From positions 1 through 64,000 of the forward strand of contig DASPIW010000062.1 in assembly GCA_035628915.1 (NCBI GenBank): a DNA stretch of 64,000 nt. The letters run 5' to 3'. Every line of letters begins with the position of its first letter. The first letter of the stretch is position 1. This document shows, in pieces, positions 49,798 to 59,155 of this stretch. A model generated the notes under the pieces. The model saw only the letters and a program-made list of their open reading frames with translations, was not told the DNA's origin and ran no database searches. Both the position numbers and the translations under genes were made by a program. The stretch comes from JARBUG01 sp035628915. GTDB taxonomy: Bacteria; Bacillota; Sulfobacillia; Symbiobacteriales; Symbiobacteriaceae.

Positions 49798-50584
49798 GCT
49801 CGTCCTCCTTCCGTTTGGCGGCCTCTACGGCGGAGCGGCGATTGGAGTACGCCAGCAGGCCCAGGGAGCTGACGCCCACGATGCCCAGCAGGGCCGGCAG
49901 CTGCTTCATGGCCTTCCAGGTGAAATTGGGCACCGCTTCGTCGGTCACATCTTCCTTCAGCTTGGTCAGGCTGAGCGGGACGCCGGAGATGTAGAGCACC
50001 GCCGTGCCGCCCACTTCGTGCTCGCCGTACACGTGGTCGATGTACTTTCCGTTGCCCTTGGCGATGCGGTCCTTCGCTAGCTTCAGCAGTTCCTCACGCT
50101 GGCCGAACAGGATCGCCCCGTTGGGGCAGGTGGCGGCGCAGGCGGGCTGCTGCCCGGCCGAGACGCGGTCGGCGCACATGGTGCACTTCTGCATCTTCGG
50201 GAAGACCTTGTCGAACTGGTACTTCGGAACGCCAAAGGGGCAGGCCATCTGGCAGTACCGGCAGCCGATGCACTTCTCGTAATCGACCGTGACGGGGCCA
50301 GCGTCCGTCTTCTTGATCGCCGCCGCGATGCAGACCGACTCACAGGCGGGGTGCTCGCAGTGCAGGCACTGCGTCTTCGTAAAGCTGGACATGGTCTTTC
50401 CGTTCACTTCGGTCGTGATGAACTCGACCGTGGTCCAGGTGTAGGCCGACCGAACGGGCGGATTGGTGAATTCCGGGTTGAACTGGGTTTGCACTGCGTG
50501 CAGGCTGTTCCACTGCTTGCAGGCGACCTGGCAGCCGCGGCATCCGATGCACTTGGTCAGGTCAATCAGCATGCCTTTTCCCAT
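49790..50584 (-). CDS. fdhB: Formate dehydrogenase Fe-S subunit
   Basis: 264 residues from the ATG at 50584; an upstream ATG at 50590 overlaps the GGAGGGG ribosome site. Four 4Fe-4S motifs: CIGCRGCQVACKQW, CLHCEHPACESVC, CIGCRYCQMACPFG and CTMCADR...CAATCP. A membrane helix near the C-terminus (ALLGIVGVSSLGLLAYS) tethers it. FdnH/FdhB type, between the Sec-containing alpha subunit and NrfD. Confidence 0.92.
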   Translation of the reverse strand: MGKGMLIDLTKCIGCRGCQVACKQWNSLHAVQTQFNPEFTNPPVRSAYTWTTVEFITTEVNGKTMSSFTKTQCLHCEHPACESVCIAAAIKKTDAGPVTVDYEKCIGCRYCQMACPFGVPKYQFDKVFPKMQKCTMCADRVSAGQQPACAATCPNGAILFGQREELLKLAKDRIAKGNGKYIDHVYGEHEVGGTAVLYISGVPLSLTKLKEDVTDEAVPNFTWKAMKQLPALLGIVGVSSLGLLAYSNRRSAVEAAKRKEDEHD

Positions 50585-50586
50585 GG

Positions 50587-53500
50587 TCATCCCCTCCGCA
50601 CCGGGCCGGTGCCGGCCGCCTTAGTTACGTTGCACACAAACGCCTTAAACTCGGGGATGTTGGTGTTGGCATCGCCCACGTGCGGCGTCAGCAGGTTGGC
50701 GCTGTCGCCGGTGAACATGCCCCGGTAGCCCCAGTGCCACGGCATGCCGACCACTTCGGTCAGCTGCCCGTGCACATTCATGGGCTTCATGCGGGCGGAG
50801 ACCATGGCGGGCGCCGTCACCGCGCCGCGAATGCTGGTCACCGTCACGTGGTCGCCGGACTGGATGCCCAGCTGCTTGGCCAGCGACTCCGAAATCTCCA
50901 CGAACATGTCGGGCATCAGTTCGCCCAGCCACGGCGTGTTGCGGGTCATGGCGCCGGACTGCCAGTGCTCCGTCAGGCGGTAGGTGGTGCAAATGAACGG
51001 GAACTGCTTGTCGCCCAGGGCCGCGAACTTGCCGAAATCACCCTTGCCGGAAATGGTCGCTGCCGGGTTGAACTGCCGCTTGTTCAGCTTGTTTGCGAAC
51101 AGCGACTCCACGGGCTCGTAGTGCTCGGGCAGGGGGCCGTCCTTCATGGCGGATGGCGAGAAGAGCAGCGCCTTGCCTTCCGCGTTCATGATGAACGGGG
51201 CCGCGGCCGAAGTGGCAGGCGGGATCATGTTGCCGGTGGCGGCGTCCTTCCAGCCGAAGTCGGGCACGTCGGCATTGATCCACTTGGTGCCGTCCCAGGA
51301 GACGAGGGCACGCTTGGGATCCCACGGCTTGCCGCTCGGGTCGGCGGAGGGACGGTTGTATGCGATGCGCCGGTTGGCCGGCCAGGCCCAGCTCCACTGC
51401 GGGTTGAGGCCCAGCCCGCCGGGGGCTTCCTTGACCCGGCTCTTGGCCGCCGGCTTCTCCGTGCTGGCCCAATAGCCGGAGAAGATCCAGTTGCCGCAGG
51501 CCGTGGTACCGTCGTCCTTCAGGGCGGTGAACATGGCGACCGGCTTGCCGTCGGCGGGCGTGTAGCCGTTAATCTCCACGGCGACCTTTCCCACATCCGG
51601 GTGGTCGCCGTAGTTCCAGACCAGCTTGGTGATTGGGTCGGAGAAGGTGCCGCCCTTGGCGTACTCCGCCTTGAGCGCCTTGTAGAGCCGGTCGGCGATC
51701 CAGAGGTCGTCCTGCGCTTCGCCGAGCGGATCGACCGCCTTCCAGCGGTACTGAATCCAGCGGCCGGAGTTGGCGACGGTGCCTTCCTTCTCGAAAGAGG
51801 AGGCGGCGGGGAGGAGGAAGACTTCGGTCTTCACATCTGCCGGGTTGACGCCGGGGCGCCGCCAGAAGGAGGCGGTCTCCGTATCAAACAGATCTACTGC
51901 AACTAACCACTCCAGCTTGCCCAGGGCGCTCCGCTCCCGCTCGACGTTGGGGCCGCCCACGGCCACGTTCTGGCCCCAGGCGAAAAGGCCTTTCAGCTCG
52001 CCGGCAGCCATCGACTCAAAGAGCGACATGTGGCTGTGGTCGCGGGCATCCAGCTTGGGCAGCCATTCGTAGCGGAAGTCGTTCTCCCTGGTCGCTTCGG
52101 GGCCCCACCATGCCTTCAGCATGGAGGCCAGGAACTTGGGCCGGTTGGTCCAGTAGCCGGCCTTGGGCGTCGTTTCGTTGTACTTGGCCAGCGTCGGGTG
52201 GGCCCCGGCATTGGGGTAGGGGAGGTAGCCAGGCAGGTTGCCGAAGAGCATGGCCATGTCGGTCGAGCCCTGTACGTTCGACTCACCCCGCTGGGCGTTC
52301 ACGCCGCCGCCCGCGATGCCGATGTTGCCCAGCAGCAGCTGGACGATCGCGATGGAGCGGACGTTCTGCGAGCCGTGGGTCGACTGGGTAATGCCCATGG
52401 CGTACAGGATGTTGCCGGCCTTGTCGGGCCTGCCCGTGCCGGTGTAAAGTTCGGCAAGCTTCAGGAAATCGGCCTCGCTCATGCCGCAGGTGTCGGAGAC
52501 CATCTTGGGCGTGTAGCGGGCGTAGTGCTTCTTCATGAGCTGCAGGACGCAGTTCGGGTCCTGCAGGGTCGGGTCCGTCAGATACGCGCCCTTTTCATCC
52601 TTCTTGAACTGCCAGGTCTTTGTGTCGTACTTGACCTGCCCGTCCGCGCCGACTGCGGCGCCGGAGAAGAGGCCGTCCTCGAACTTGAAGCCCGGGTCGA
52701 CCAGGAAAGCGGCGTTGGTGTACGCGGCCACGTACTCCTTGAAGTACTTATCATTGGACAGCGCGTAGTTGATGATGCCGCCGAAGAGTGCAATATCCGT
52801 GCCGGGGCGGATGGGGATGTACATATCGGCCAGGGCGGCGGTGCGGTTGAATTTCGGGTCGATGACGACCAGCTTGGCGCCCCGCTCTTCCCGGGCCCGG
52901 TCAATCCACTTCATCGCCATGGGATGGTTCTCGGCGGGGTTGGCGCCGACGGCGATGATGACGTCGGAGTTCTTGTAGTCGATCCAGTGGTTCGTCATGA
53001 CACCCCGGCCAAAGGAGGCGGCCAGACCGGCCACCGTGGAGGAGTGTCAGAGGCGCGCGTGGTGCTCAATGCGCACCACGCCGGCGGCCCGGTGAAGCTT
53101 CTGCAGGAGGTAGTTCTCCTCGTTGTCCAGGGCCGCGGAGCCAATGTGCGCGATGCCGAAGGTCCGGTTGACCGTGACGCCCTTGTCGTCCTTCAGCTGG
53201 AAAGTGGCGTCGCGCGTCGCCTTGTAGCGCCTGGCGATCTCCGCCATGGCCCAGTCCCACGACTTCTCCTGCCACTCCGCGGCGCCCGGCGCCCGGTAGA
53301 GGACCTTGGTCAGGCGGCTGGGATTCGGGACGTTCTCGCCCTTTTCGTTGATGACCTGGCGGAGGTTCATCACCGAGGCGCCCTTCGGGCAGAGGCTGCC
53401 TTCGTTGATCGGGTGGTCCGGGTCGCCGGCTGCAGCGACAAGCTGGCCGTCCTTGGAGAAGAGACTGATGCCACAGCCGACGCCGCAATACGGGCAGATT

Positions 53501-53649
53501 GTCTTGGTCTCTTTGGTGCCGTCGGTTTTCAGTCCGCTGGACGACGCTGCTTCGGCCTGACCGGTCTCCAGCACGGCAAGCAGGCTGCCGGCGGTGATGG
53601 TCTGCTTGAGCAGGTCGCGCCTGGTGATCGTCAAGGCGGTCGCCCCCAT
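50587..53649 (-). CDS. fdhA: Formate dehydrogenase alpha subunit, selenocysteine-containing
   Basis: 1020 residues if the in-frame TGA at 53047-53049 is read as selenocysteine (U201). Upstream, TRRDLLKQ is a twin-arginine signal and CPYCGVGCG binds 4Fe-4S. The reading frame passes through ...RIEHHARL-U-HSSTVAGLAASFG, the exact sequence context of Sec in FDH, and continues as MopB domain through 815 residues. A bSECIS hairpin follows the UGA. Start is ATG 53649; a TTG at 53634 with a GGGGG site is an alternative. It oxidises formate to CO2 outside the membrane. Automatic annotation will split it into two genes. Confidence 0.95.
52998..53049 (-). promoter_or_regulatory. Bacterial SECIS element
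   Basis: TGACAC at the UGA pairs with GTGTCA 40 nt downstream. The apical stem GGCC-GGTCT-GGCC presents a GGUCU loop at nucleotides 22-26 from the UGA, the same position as in E. coli fdhF (recalled). This should bind SelB and direct Sec insertion. Confidence 0.88.
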
Positions 53650-53782
53650 GTGAGTGTTCTCGGATCTCTTACGAATCTGTAACGGGTTGTCTCCTCCTCA
53701 AACATAGACCCGACGGGCTCGGCAGATAAATAGAGAAGTCTATCGATTTTGTTCGGTGGTACTATTGGAGAGTACTAAGAAA

Positions 53783-53828
53783 TGTGACGCATTTCACATA
53801 GACGAGACTACTTGTGATACTATTCACA
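53783..53828. promoter_or_regulatory. Twin CRP/FNR-type palindromes upstream of fdhA
   Basis: TGTGA-N6-TCACA at 53783-53798 and again at 53813-53828. The two centres are 30 bp apart, about three helical turns. Likely binding sites for a CRP/FNR-family regulator controlling the FDH operon. The regulator itself is not in the window. Confidence 0.75.
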
Positions 53829-53870
53829 TGGTGGATGATTGGTAGCACTTTTGTGTTTGTGACGCGCGAA

Positions 53871-53911
53871 AAAGACCCAGCACCCCTCCGCTGAGCGGGT
53901 GCTGGGTCTTT
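53871..53911 (-). terminator. Terminator of the downstream NarX/NarL-type operon
   Basis: AAAGACCCAGCACCC / GGGTGCTGGGTCTTT with a minus-strand TTTTT run (53874-53868 region). Confidence 0.9.
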
Positions 53912-53921
53912 GGGATAAATA

Positions 53922-54045
53922 CATTATTTTGCCGCGGAGGACGCGGAAGACGCGGAATGGGGAAAACACGGAAACAATACATTCATAAAGTATGTCCTAG
54001 TCCTGTCGATAAGCACCGTCACATAAAATATCCGTGGCAAAACTG
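53922..54045. repeat. Interspersed palindromic repeat element, copy B
   Basis: Left end TTTTGCCGCGGAGGACGCGG then AAGACGCGGA; right end ATCCGTGGCAAAA. It matches the edges of the element at 25936-26112 but has a different middle. It ends 9 bp from the response-regulator stop. Confidence 0.65.
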
Positions 54046-54053
54046 TTCCACTC

Positions 54054-54701
54054 TTACAGCCAGCCTTTTTCGCTGGCCTGGATCGCCGCCTCCACCCGGT
54101 TCTTCACGCCCAGGCGATGGAGGATCTCGGCCACATGGCCCTTGACGGTGTTCTCGCTCAGACCCATCTTGTCGGCAATCTCCCGGTTCGAATGGCCCTG
54201 GGCTACGTACTTGAGAATCGAGAGCTGCTGGGGGCTGAGGGGGGCCTCGGCGCGGTCCACGGGGCTGCCCGTACCGGTCCGGACCCGGGCCATCAGCACG
54301 CTGGTCACCTTCGGGTCGATGATCGCCTCGCCGCGATAGACCGCCTGAATGTGCCGCTTCAGCTCCATCTTCTCGACGTCCTTGATTACATAGCCGTGCA
54401 CGCCCACCTTCAGGCACTCCACGACCAGCTTCTCATCGGCGAAGGTAGTCAGAGCGATAATCTTGGTGCGGGGCAGTTCAGCCATAATCAGTTTTGCCGC
54501 ATCAATACCGCCCATCTCGGGCATCTGCAGATCGAGCAGCATCACGTCAGGCCGGGTGCGACGGGCCACCTCCACCGCCTGCTGGCCGTCGGAGGCCTCA
54601 CCCACTACGGTAAAGGTGTCTCCGTCGCTAAGGACGGCCTTCAGTCCCTCCCGCACGATTGAATGATCATCGCACACCACGACTCGAATGGCATCAGCCA
54701 T
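54054..54701 (-). CDS. NarL/LuxR-type response regulator
   Basis: 215 residues. Receiver with RVVVCDDHSIVREGLKAVLS and acceptor Asp in DVMLLDLQMPEMGG; LuxR domain with LSPQQLSILKYVAQGHSNRE and LSENTVKGHVAEILHRLGVK. Translationally coupled to its kinase by an 8-bp overlap. Possibly controls the FDH operon just downstream on the same strand. Confidence 0.93.
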   Translation of the reverse strand: MADAIRVVVCDDHSIVREGLKAVLSDGDTFTVVGEASDGQQAVEVARRTRPDVMLLDLQMPEMGGIDAAKLIMAELPRTKIIALTTFADEKLVVECLKVGVHGYVIKDVEKMELKRHIQAVYRGEAIIDPKVTSVLMARVRTGTGSPVDRAEAPLSPQQLSILKYVAQGHSNREIADKMGLSENTVKGHVAEILHRLGVKNRVEAAIQASEKGWL

Positions 54702-55878
54702 GACCTGCCACTCCCTTCAGAGGTATTGTTGCGGTCAAAATCAGACCGCACTCATCGCCGGGCATCAGGGTTAATCTGCCGCCGAGCCGTTCGGCCCGGC
54801 TCTCCATCCCCCGCAGGCCCAGGTGGGCGCCGTTCTTCCGGTACGTCTCTGCTACCGCATCCGTAATGCCTACGCCGTCGTCCTGCACCACGGCGGTTAC
54901 CTGTTCCGGCTCAATCCGGACACCAACAAACACGCTCGAGGCCTGCGAATGCCGCCGGACGTTGATCACCGCTTCCCGGATGATCTGATGGAGTGCATCG
55001 GTCACATCGGCAGTCAGCCGGTGCACATCGCCCCAGATTTGCAGGTTGCCGGTGATGCCGACCGACTCCACATCTTTTAGCAGCGTCCGAACGGCCTGGC
55101 GGAAATGTGACGGCTCCACCGGAGCCGAGGAAAGAGAGAAAATCGCTTCCCGGACCTGCCGCATCCCCGTTGCGGCCATGTGCTTCATCCGTTCCAAATC
55201 GCCGTACACGGGGCTTGTCGGCTCCGCGTGGGCCAGGAGCCAGTCGGCCGTCAGTCCCAGGCCGAAGAGGGTCTGCGCAGCCCGGTCATGCAGGTCCTGG
55301 GCGATCCGCAGCCGCTCCTGGGCAATCCACTCGCTCTTGTGGGCGCTGTCGAGGTCGCGCCTGACCTGATCCAGCTTGGTGAGGACCGCCGCATATTCGC
55401 CCATGGTGATCTGGCAGTGGGAGGCCTGCTGCAGTAGGCTGGCCGCCACCGTGGCAAAGGCCATCAGGACTTCTTCGTCAGTTTTGTTATCAGATTCACA
55501 AGCCAGGAAAAGCGATGGGGCGAGGGCGACCAGCAACTCATCCTCCCGGGCTTCGTCGCGCGACGCTACCAGCCGGGCCTGTAACACCCCGACCTTGCTG
55601 ACGGCGATCTCCGGGATCGCCCTTCGCAAGGCGCCGGCATCGCACATGTACGCCGAAAGCGCGGTCAGCGCCCCTGCGAGCCGGCCGGGTGGGAGAATTC
55701 TAGGCATTAGTCTGAAGTTCACCCCCAGGTCAGGTGGAACCGCATGCACCTTTTTAACTAGCACTTCGTTTAGCCGAAAGTCGGCGGGGATCTGCCGGTC
55801 GGCGACAGAATGAAAGCGAGAGTCTTTGTAAGTGACTTTTTCATTACTATACAGCGTTTTACACCAGCCCGCATCCAA
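54694..55878 (-). CDS. Soluble sensor histidine kinase, GAF-like plus HisKA_3
   Basis: 394 residues from a TTG at 55878; the true start may be further in, because the first 35 residues lack a clear domain. No membrane span. An N-terminal helical/GAF-like sensory region (about 40-155) has cysteines (CDAG, CESD). The His lies in QERLRIAQDLHDRAAQTLFG; ATPase motifs IIREAVINVRRHSQA, DDGVGI and LGLRGMESRAERLGG. A cytosolic NarX/NreB/DevS-type kinase that may sense oxygen or redox state. Confidence 0.88.
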   Translation of the reverse strand: MDAGWCKTLYSNEKVTYKDSRFHSVADRQIPADFRLNEVLVKKVHAVPPDLGVNFRLMPRILPPGRLAGALTALSAYMCDAGALRRAIPEIAVSKVGVLQARLVASRDEAREDELLVALAPSLFLACESDNKTDEEVLMAFATVAASLLQQASHCQITMGEYAAVLTKLDQVRRDLDSAHKSEWIAQERLRIAQDLHDRAAQTLFGLGLTADWLLAHAEPTSPVYGDLERMKHMAATGMRQVREAIFSLSSAPVEPSHFRQAVRTLLKDVESVGITGNLQIWGDVHRLTADVTDALHQIIREAVINVRRHSQASSVFVGVRIEPEQVTAVVQDDGVGITDAVAETYRKNGAHLGLRGMESRAERLGGRLTLMPGDECGLILTATIPLKGVAGHG

Positions 55879-55944
55879 CGTCAGGAGTGTCTCTCCTGCC
55901 GCTTTTGGATCATTCAGGGGCTGGTCCTAGAAGGACGTGAAAAC

Positions 55945-57939
55945 ATGCGCCGCCGCTTCCCGATCATGCTTCGCATATCGCTCGCAGTCATCTTAACTCT
56001 GGCGGTCCCCATCTTGGCCCTGGTTGGGTTGAGCCGCTACCTGCAGGCATCGATTCGGCTTGATATGGAGCAGCGGGTCGAGACCACCCTGGACATGGCC
56101 ATCAATATGGAAGAGAGCCTTCTGCGGGAAGGCCTCTCCGAAATGCGCCAGGCCGCGGCAATCGCCGCCGCCGATCCCGCCCTGTCAGCTTCCCTGGCCG
56201 GAACGGGCGCCGTCCCGGATCTGATTCGGTTTCAGAAAGCCTTTGTCCATGCCGACATGATCGTACTCGTCGATCCGCAGGGCACGGTCCGGGCTCGGGC
56301 CACATCGGAGCAGACCGGCGATCAAGTGCTGCTTGGCGGGCTTGTGGCCTATGCGATTGCGTCCGGCGAACCCCAGGCCTACCCCTCGCTCATCGGGCCG
56401 GAGGAACTGCAAGGGGAGGGCCAGGAGATCCATCAAATGGTGGATATGGCGATCCTTCCGACGGGTGGCTCCACTGACCCGAGGGTGGGGGGCCGTGTGG
56501 ATACGGCGCTCGCCCTTGTGGGGGTGGCGCCCGTCCGGTCAACCGGGGGCGATGTGGTCGGTGCGGTGATCGCGGCGGACGTGCTGAACCGGGACTTCCG
56601 CATTGTGGACGAGGTGGCGCAGTGGGCGCCTGTGACCACCCCGATGAACTCCACGATCGCCATGGGCGGCGTCCGGGTGACTACGAATGTCCGGCTGCGG
56701 GACCCGGAAGGGAACCCCTCCGAACACCGGGCGCTGGGCACCCTATACTCCGACGCCGTTATGCAGTCGCTGGCCGCAGCGGGCGTGCACCGCGGGCGGG
56801 CCATCGTGGTCGATCAGTGGCAGCGGGCGATTTACCGGGCCATGACGGATTTCCAGGGCCGGATGATCGCTGCCCCTTACGTGGGCATTCCCGAGGCGGT
56901 CTTCGCCGACGTCGGTAACAAGCTTAACCACTTTCTGCGGCTAGCCGTAATCGGCGGCGGCGTGGCTCTGCTGGCAAGCCTGTGCGGCGCCCTGTGGCTG
57001 ACCTACCGCGGCACGGTCCTGCCCCTGCGGCGCCTGGCCGCCCAGGTACGGAACGGTGCAGATGCGGTGACGGTGGCGGCTGGCCCTGACGATGAGATCA
57101 GCGACCTGACCCTGGCGATCCAGGCGCTGCTGGACCGGTGGCACGGCGCATTCCGATCCGTACGGGTGGCGGCTGATCAGCTCGGGGCGTCCGTGGATCA
57201 TCTGAGCGAGCGCGCACCGGTCGCTCCGGACCGCTGGCCGGCCGTTACCGCTGCCGCCGGTCTACGCAGCGACGCGACGGCGGCCCTCGAACACCTGCAG
57301 CGGCTGACGCAGTCGGTCAGGGAGATTTCCGACGGGGTTCGCAGCGAGGAGCGATCGATCCACTACGTGGAACGAGTGGCGCACGAAATCGGCTCCGGGC
57401 TGGAGGAGTCGCGCGGCACGGTCGAGGCGGCCATCGCGGATGCGAACCGTCTGACGGCCTCGGCCCGGGCGGCGCTCAAGCAGGTCGGGGAGTATGCCGC
57501 CGGACTGGCTGTGCTGCGGCAGAGCATCGCAAGGGTGGACGGCGACCATGGGCTGAATTTGCTGCACGATCCGTCAGAGCTGCTGGCGTCCCTGGCGGCC
57601 CTGAGCGAACGGGTGGCAGATGAAGTGCGGACCCTGGTCCTGGTGATCCAGGAGAACCAGGCCCGCCTGACGTTCATCCGGGAAGAGATGAACCGGGTCA
57701 CCGGCGTGGTGCAGTCCACCGCAGCTTCGACCCACGCGGCGGCCCAGTCGGCCGGTCAGGCGATCGGGTGGATGGAAGGCATGGCCGCGGCCACCGTCGC
57801 CGTGGCGGATGAAGTGCTGGCGGCCCGGGCGGAGTACGAGGCCGCGGCCGGCGCCAACCGGGAATTGCAGGAGTGGTGTGGACGGATCGAGGAGCAGGTC
57901 CGTCAGTTCTGCCGTACGGTGGCGGAGCTGAAGTCATAA
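55945..57939 (+). CDS. Chemoreceptor-like sensor with dCache-type domain but no canonical MCP tip
   Basis: 664 residues from the ATG at 55945 (GAAGGACG upstream). One membrane span near the N-terminus, a long extracellular region (about 45-330) resembling Cache domains, a second span, and a HAMP-like segment. The remainder (about 410-664) is a long alanine-rich coiled coil. The strongly conserved MCP hairpin tip that binds CheA/CheW is not visible. It is divergent to the soluble kinase, 66 bp apart, so it may be the sensor partner of that pair. Confidence 0.7.
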   Translation: MRRRFPIMLRISLAVILTLAVPILALVGLSRYLQASIRLDMEQRVETTLDMAINMEESLLREGLSEMRQAAAIAAADPALSASLAGTGAVPDLIRFQKAFVHADMIVLVDPQGTVRARATSEQTGDQVLLGGLVAYAIASGEPQAYPSLIGPEELQGEGQEIHQMVDMAILPTGGSTDPRVGGRVDTALALVGVAPVRSTGGDVVGAVIAADVLNRDFRIVDEVAQWAPVTTPMNSTIAMGGVRVTTNVRLRDPEGNPSEHRALGTLYSDAVMQSLAAAGVHRGRAIVVDQWQRAIYRAMTDFQGRMIAAPYVGIPEAVFADVGNKLNHFLRLAVIGGGVALLASLCGALWLTYRGTVLPLRRLAAQVRNGADAVTVAAGPDDEISDLTLAIQALLDRWHGAFRSVRVAADQLGASVDHLSERAPVAPDRWPAVTAAAGLRSDATAALEHLQRLTQSVREISDGVRSEERSIHYVERVAHEIGSGLEESRGTVEAAIADANRLTASARAALKQVGEYAAGLAVLRQSIARVDGDHGLNLLHDPSELLASLAALSERVADEVRTLVLVIQENQARLTFIREEMNRVTGVVQSTAASTHAAAQSAGQAIGWMEGMAAATVAVADEVLAARAEYEAAAGANRELQEWCGRIEEQVRQFCRTVAELKS

Positions 57940-57989
57940 GGCGATGGGGGCCGCCTGCGCTTGGCAGACGGCCCCCTTTTTGGCGCTGG

Positions 57990-58355
57990 CTACTTCTGGT
58001 TGTCGGTTTCGCGGTCTTTCTGCTTCATGACCGGCCCGCCCTGGGGCATGCGGCGCTTGCGGGGCGCCTTGAAGCGGTCGGCCTGCTCCTTGGTGATCTT
58101 GCCGTCCTTGAGGGCCTGCTCGATCACCGCGTTGGCTTCTGCCTTGAACTTCTGGTGGTAGCTGCGGCGCAGGCCGTGCAGTTTTTCCACCACTTCGGCT
58201 TCGCCGGGTGTGAGTTTGCCTTCCTTGACTTTCTCCTCCAGGTGCTGCTTCAGGTCGGGCCGGTCGGCCTTCTCGGCAGCGTAGGCGGCGCCGCCGGCCA
58301 GCACCCCGGCGGAGATGAGGAGCGCGCCGGTGATGGTTCTCCAGTTGCGGTTCAT
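57990..58355 (-). CDS. Exported small helical protein
   Basis: 121 residues with AAAGGAGGA before the ATG. Signal peptide with cleavage near AAYA-AE, then basic/acidic helices (DLKQHLEEKVKEGKLTPGEAEVVEKL and ALKDGKITKEQADRF in parts). Two short KITKEQA/KLTPGEA motifs resemble DUF2680-type secreted helical proteins. Function unknown. Confidence 0.72.
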   Translation of the reverse strand: MNRNWRTITGALLISAGVLAGGAAYAAEKADRPDLKQHLEEKVKEGKLTPGEAEVVEKLHGLRRSYHQKFKAEANAVIEQALKDGKITKEQADRFKAPRKRRMPQGGPVMKQKDRETDNQK

Positions 58356-58453
58356 GGGGATTCCTCCTTTGGTGTATCACTGACATCAGTCTGAGCAATT
58401 CCCGTTAGAAAGATGAATGGATGGGATTTCCTGCGGGAGTAAGCGCATAGCCG

Positions 58454-58483
58454 TTGACGCTGGTTGAGACCATATGATATAGT
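58454..58483 (+). promoter_or_regulatory. Promoter for tRNA-Asn
   Basis: TTGACG (58454-58459), 18-nt spacer, TATAGT (58478-58483). Confidence 0.7.
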
Positions 58484-58496
58484 TAGCGCATCCCAT

Positions 58497-58571
58497 TCCG
58501 GCATAGCTCAACGGTAGAGCATCCGGCTGTTAACCGGAGGGTTGTAGGTTCGAATCCTACTGCCGGAGCCA
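58497..58571 (+). tRNA. tRNA-Asn (GTT)
   Basis: Cloverleaf with acceptor TCCGGCA / TGCCGGA, anticodon loop CTGTTAA giving GTT, T-loop GTTCGAATC, and encoded CCA. Confidence 0.97.
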
Positions 58572-58577
58572 GCAAAA

Positions 58578-58612
58578 AAACAGGCGCAAGGAAACAGCGC
58601 CTGTTTTTTCAT
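58578..58612 (+). terminator. Terminator after tRNA-Asn
   Basis: AAACAGGCGC / GCGCCTGTTT stem followed by TTTTT. Confidence 0.9.
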
Positions 58613-58624
58613 GTCGCTGCGGGC

Positions 58625-58653
58625 TTGAAAGAGTCGCGGCAGTTGCGTACAAT
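58625..58653 (+). promoter_or_regulatory. Promoter for the CAU tRNA
   Basis: TTGAAA, 17-nt spacer, TACAAT. Confidence 0.75.
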
Positions 58654-58668
58654 GAAATGCAGTCTATC

Positions 58669-58744
58669 GGGCCCTTAGCTCAGCGGTCAGAGCTGCCGGC
58701 TCATAACCGGTTGGTCGCAGGTTCGAATCCTGCAGGGCCCACCA
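58669..58744 (+). tRNA. tRNA with CAT anticodon (Ile2 or Met)
   Basis: Acceptor GGGCCCT / AGGGCCC, anticodon loop CTCATAA, T-loop GTTCGAATC, encoded CCA. The C4-G69 and C5-G68 pairs resemble the TilS-modified tRNA-Ile2; elongator Met cannot be excluded. Confidence 0.93.
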
Positions 58745-58778
58745 ATGAAACAGGAGCAGGCTCTCCACTTTGTGTGAC

Positions 58779-58846
58779 TGGAAGCATAACTTGGCCAATC
58801 TGGCCAGGTTATGCTTCCAATCCATTTTGGCCACTTTATGCTTCCG
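58779..58846. repeat. Triple GGAAGCATAA-type inverted and direct repeats
   Basis: GGAAGCATAACTTGGCCA (58780-58797) is followed by two reversed copies, TGGCCAGGTTATGCTTCC (58801-58818) and TGGCCACTTTATGCTTCC (58828-58845). The first two form a hairpin. Such clustered terminal repeats are seen at insertion-sequence ends; no transposase frame is attached. Confidence 0.6.
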
Positions 58847-59155
58847 CACCAGGGCCCGGACAACTTTCACTCGTCCGGGGTACCTTGTCTTCCTCGACAG
58901 CGCCGTCCGGACCAAACGGGTTGTACCCCGAGTGTGTCCGCATGCTACGGAGGCCTTGGCGGACTTCGGGATAGGATATGAAGGTCCATGATGGTAGGAG
59001 CCTTTCCACAAGGCGCTCGGCTGGTTCGATATCCCGTCTCTGGGCTAATGTCCCAGGGCATGGTGTTAACGCAGTGATCGATAATGAATCGGCCACTTGG
59101 GAAATCCTAGCGGTATTGACTACCACATCACACACGCGCAGGAGGAATTCACCAA
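58847..59155. other. Gene-free stretch downstream of tRNAs
   Basis: No supported gene. An inverted pair GGCCACTTGG / CCAAGTGGCC (around 59091 and 59153) flanks the start of the transposase relic. A protein-like frame on the minus strand here is antisense to the tRNA and is spurious. Confidence 0.45.

Noticed and set aside
53047..53049. Stop codon splitting the formate dehydrogenase into two genes
   Set aside because: The frame continues with perfect family sequence, the context is the Sec site and a SECIS hairpin follows, so it is selenocysteine and not a broken gene.
58664..59011. 115-residue minus-strand frame with a DSNLRPTGYEPAA-type end
   Set aside because: This is the well-known antisense-of-tRNA artefact: the tail is the reverse complement of the CAU tRNA.
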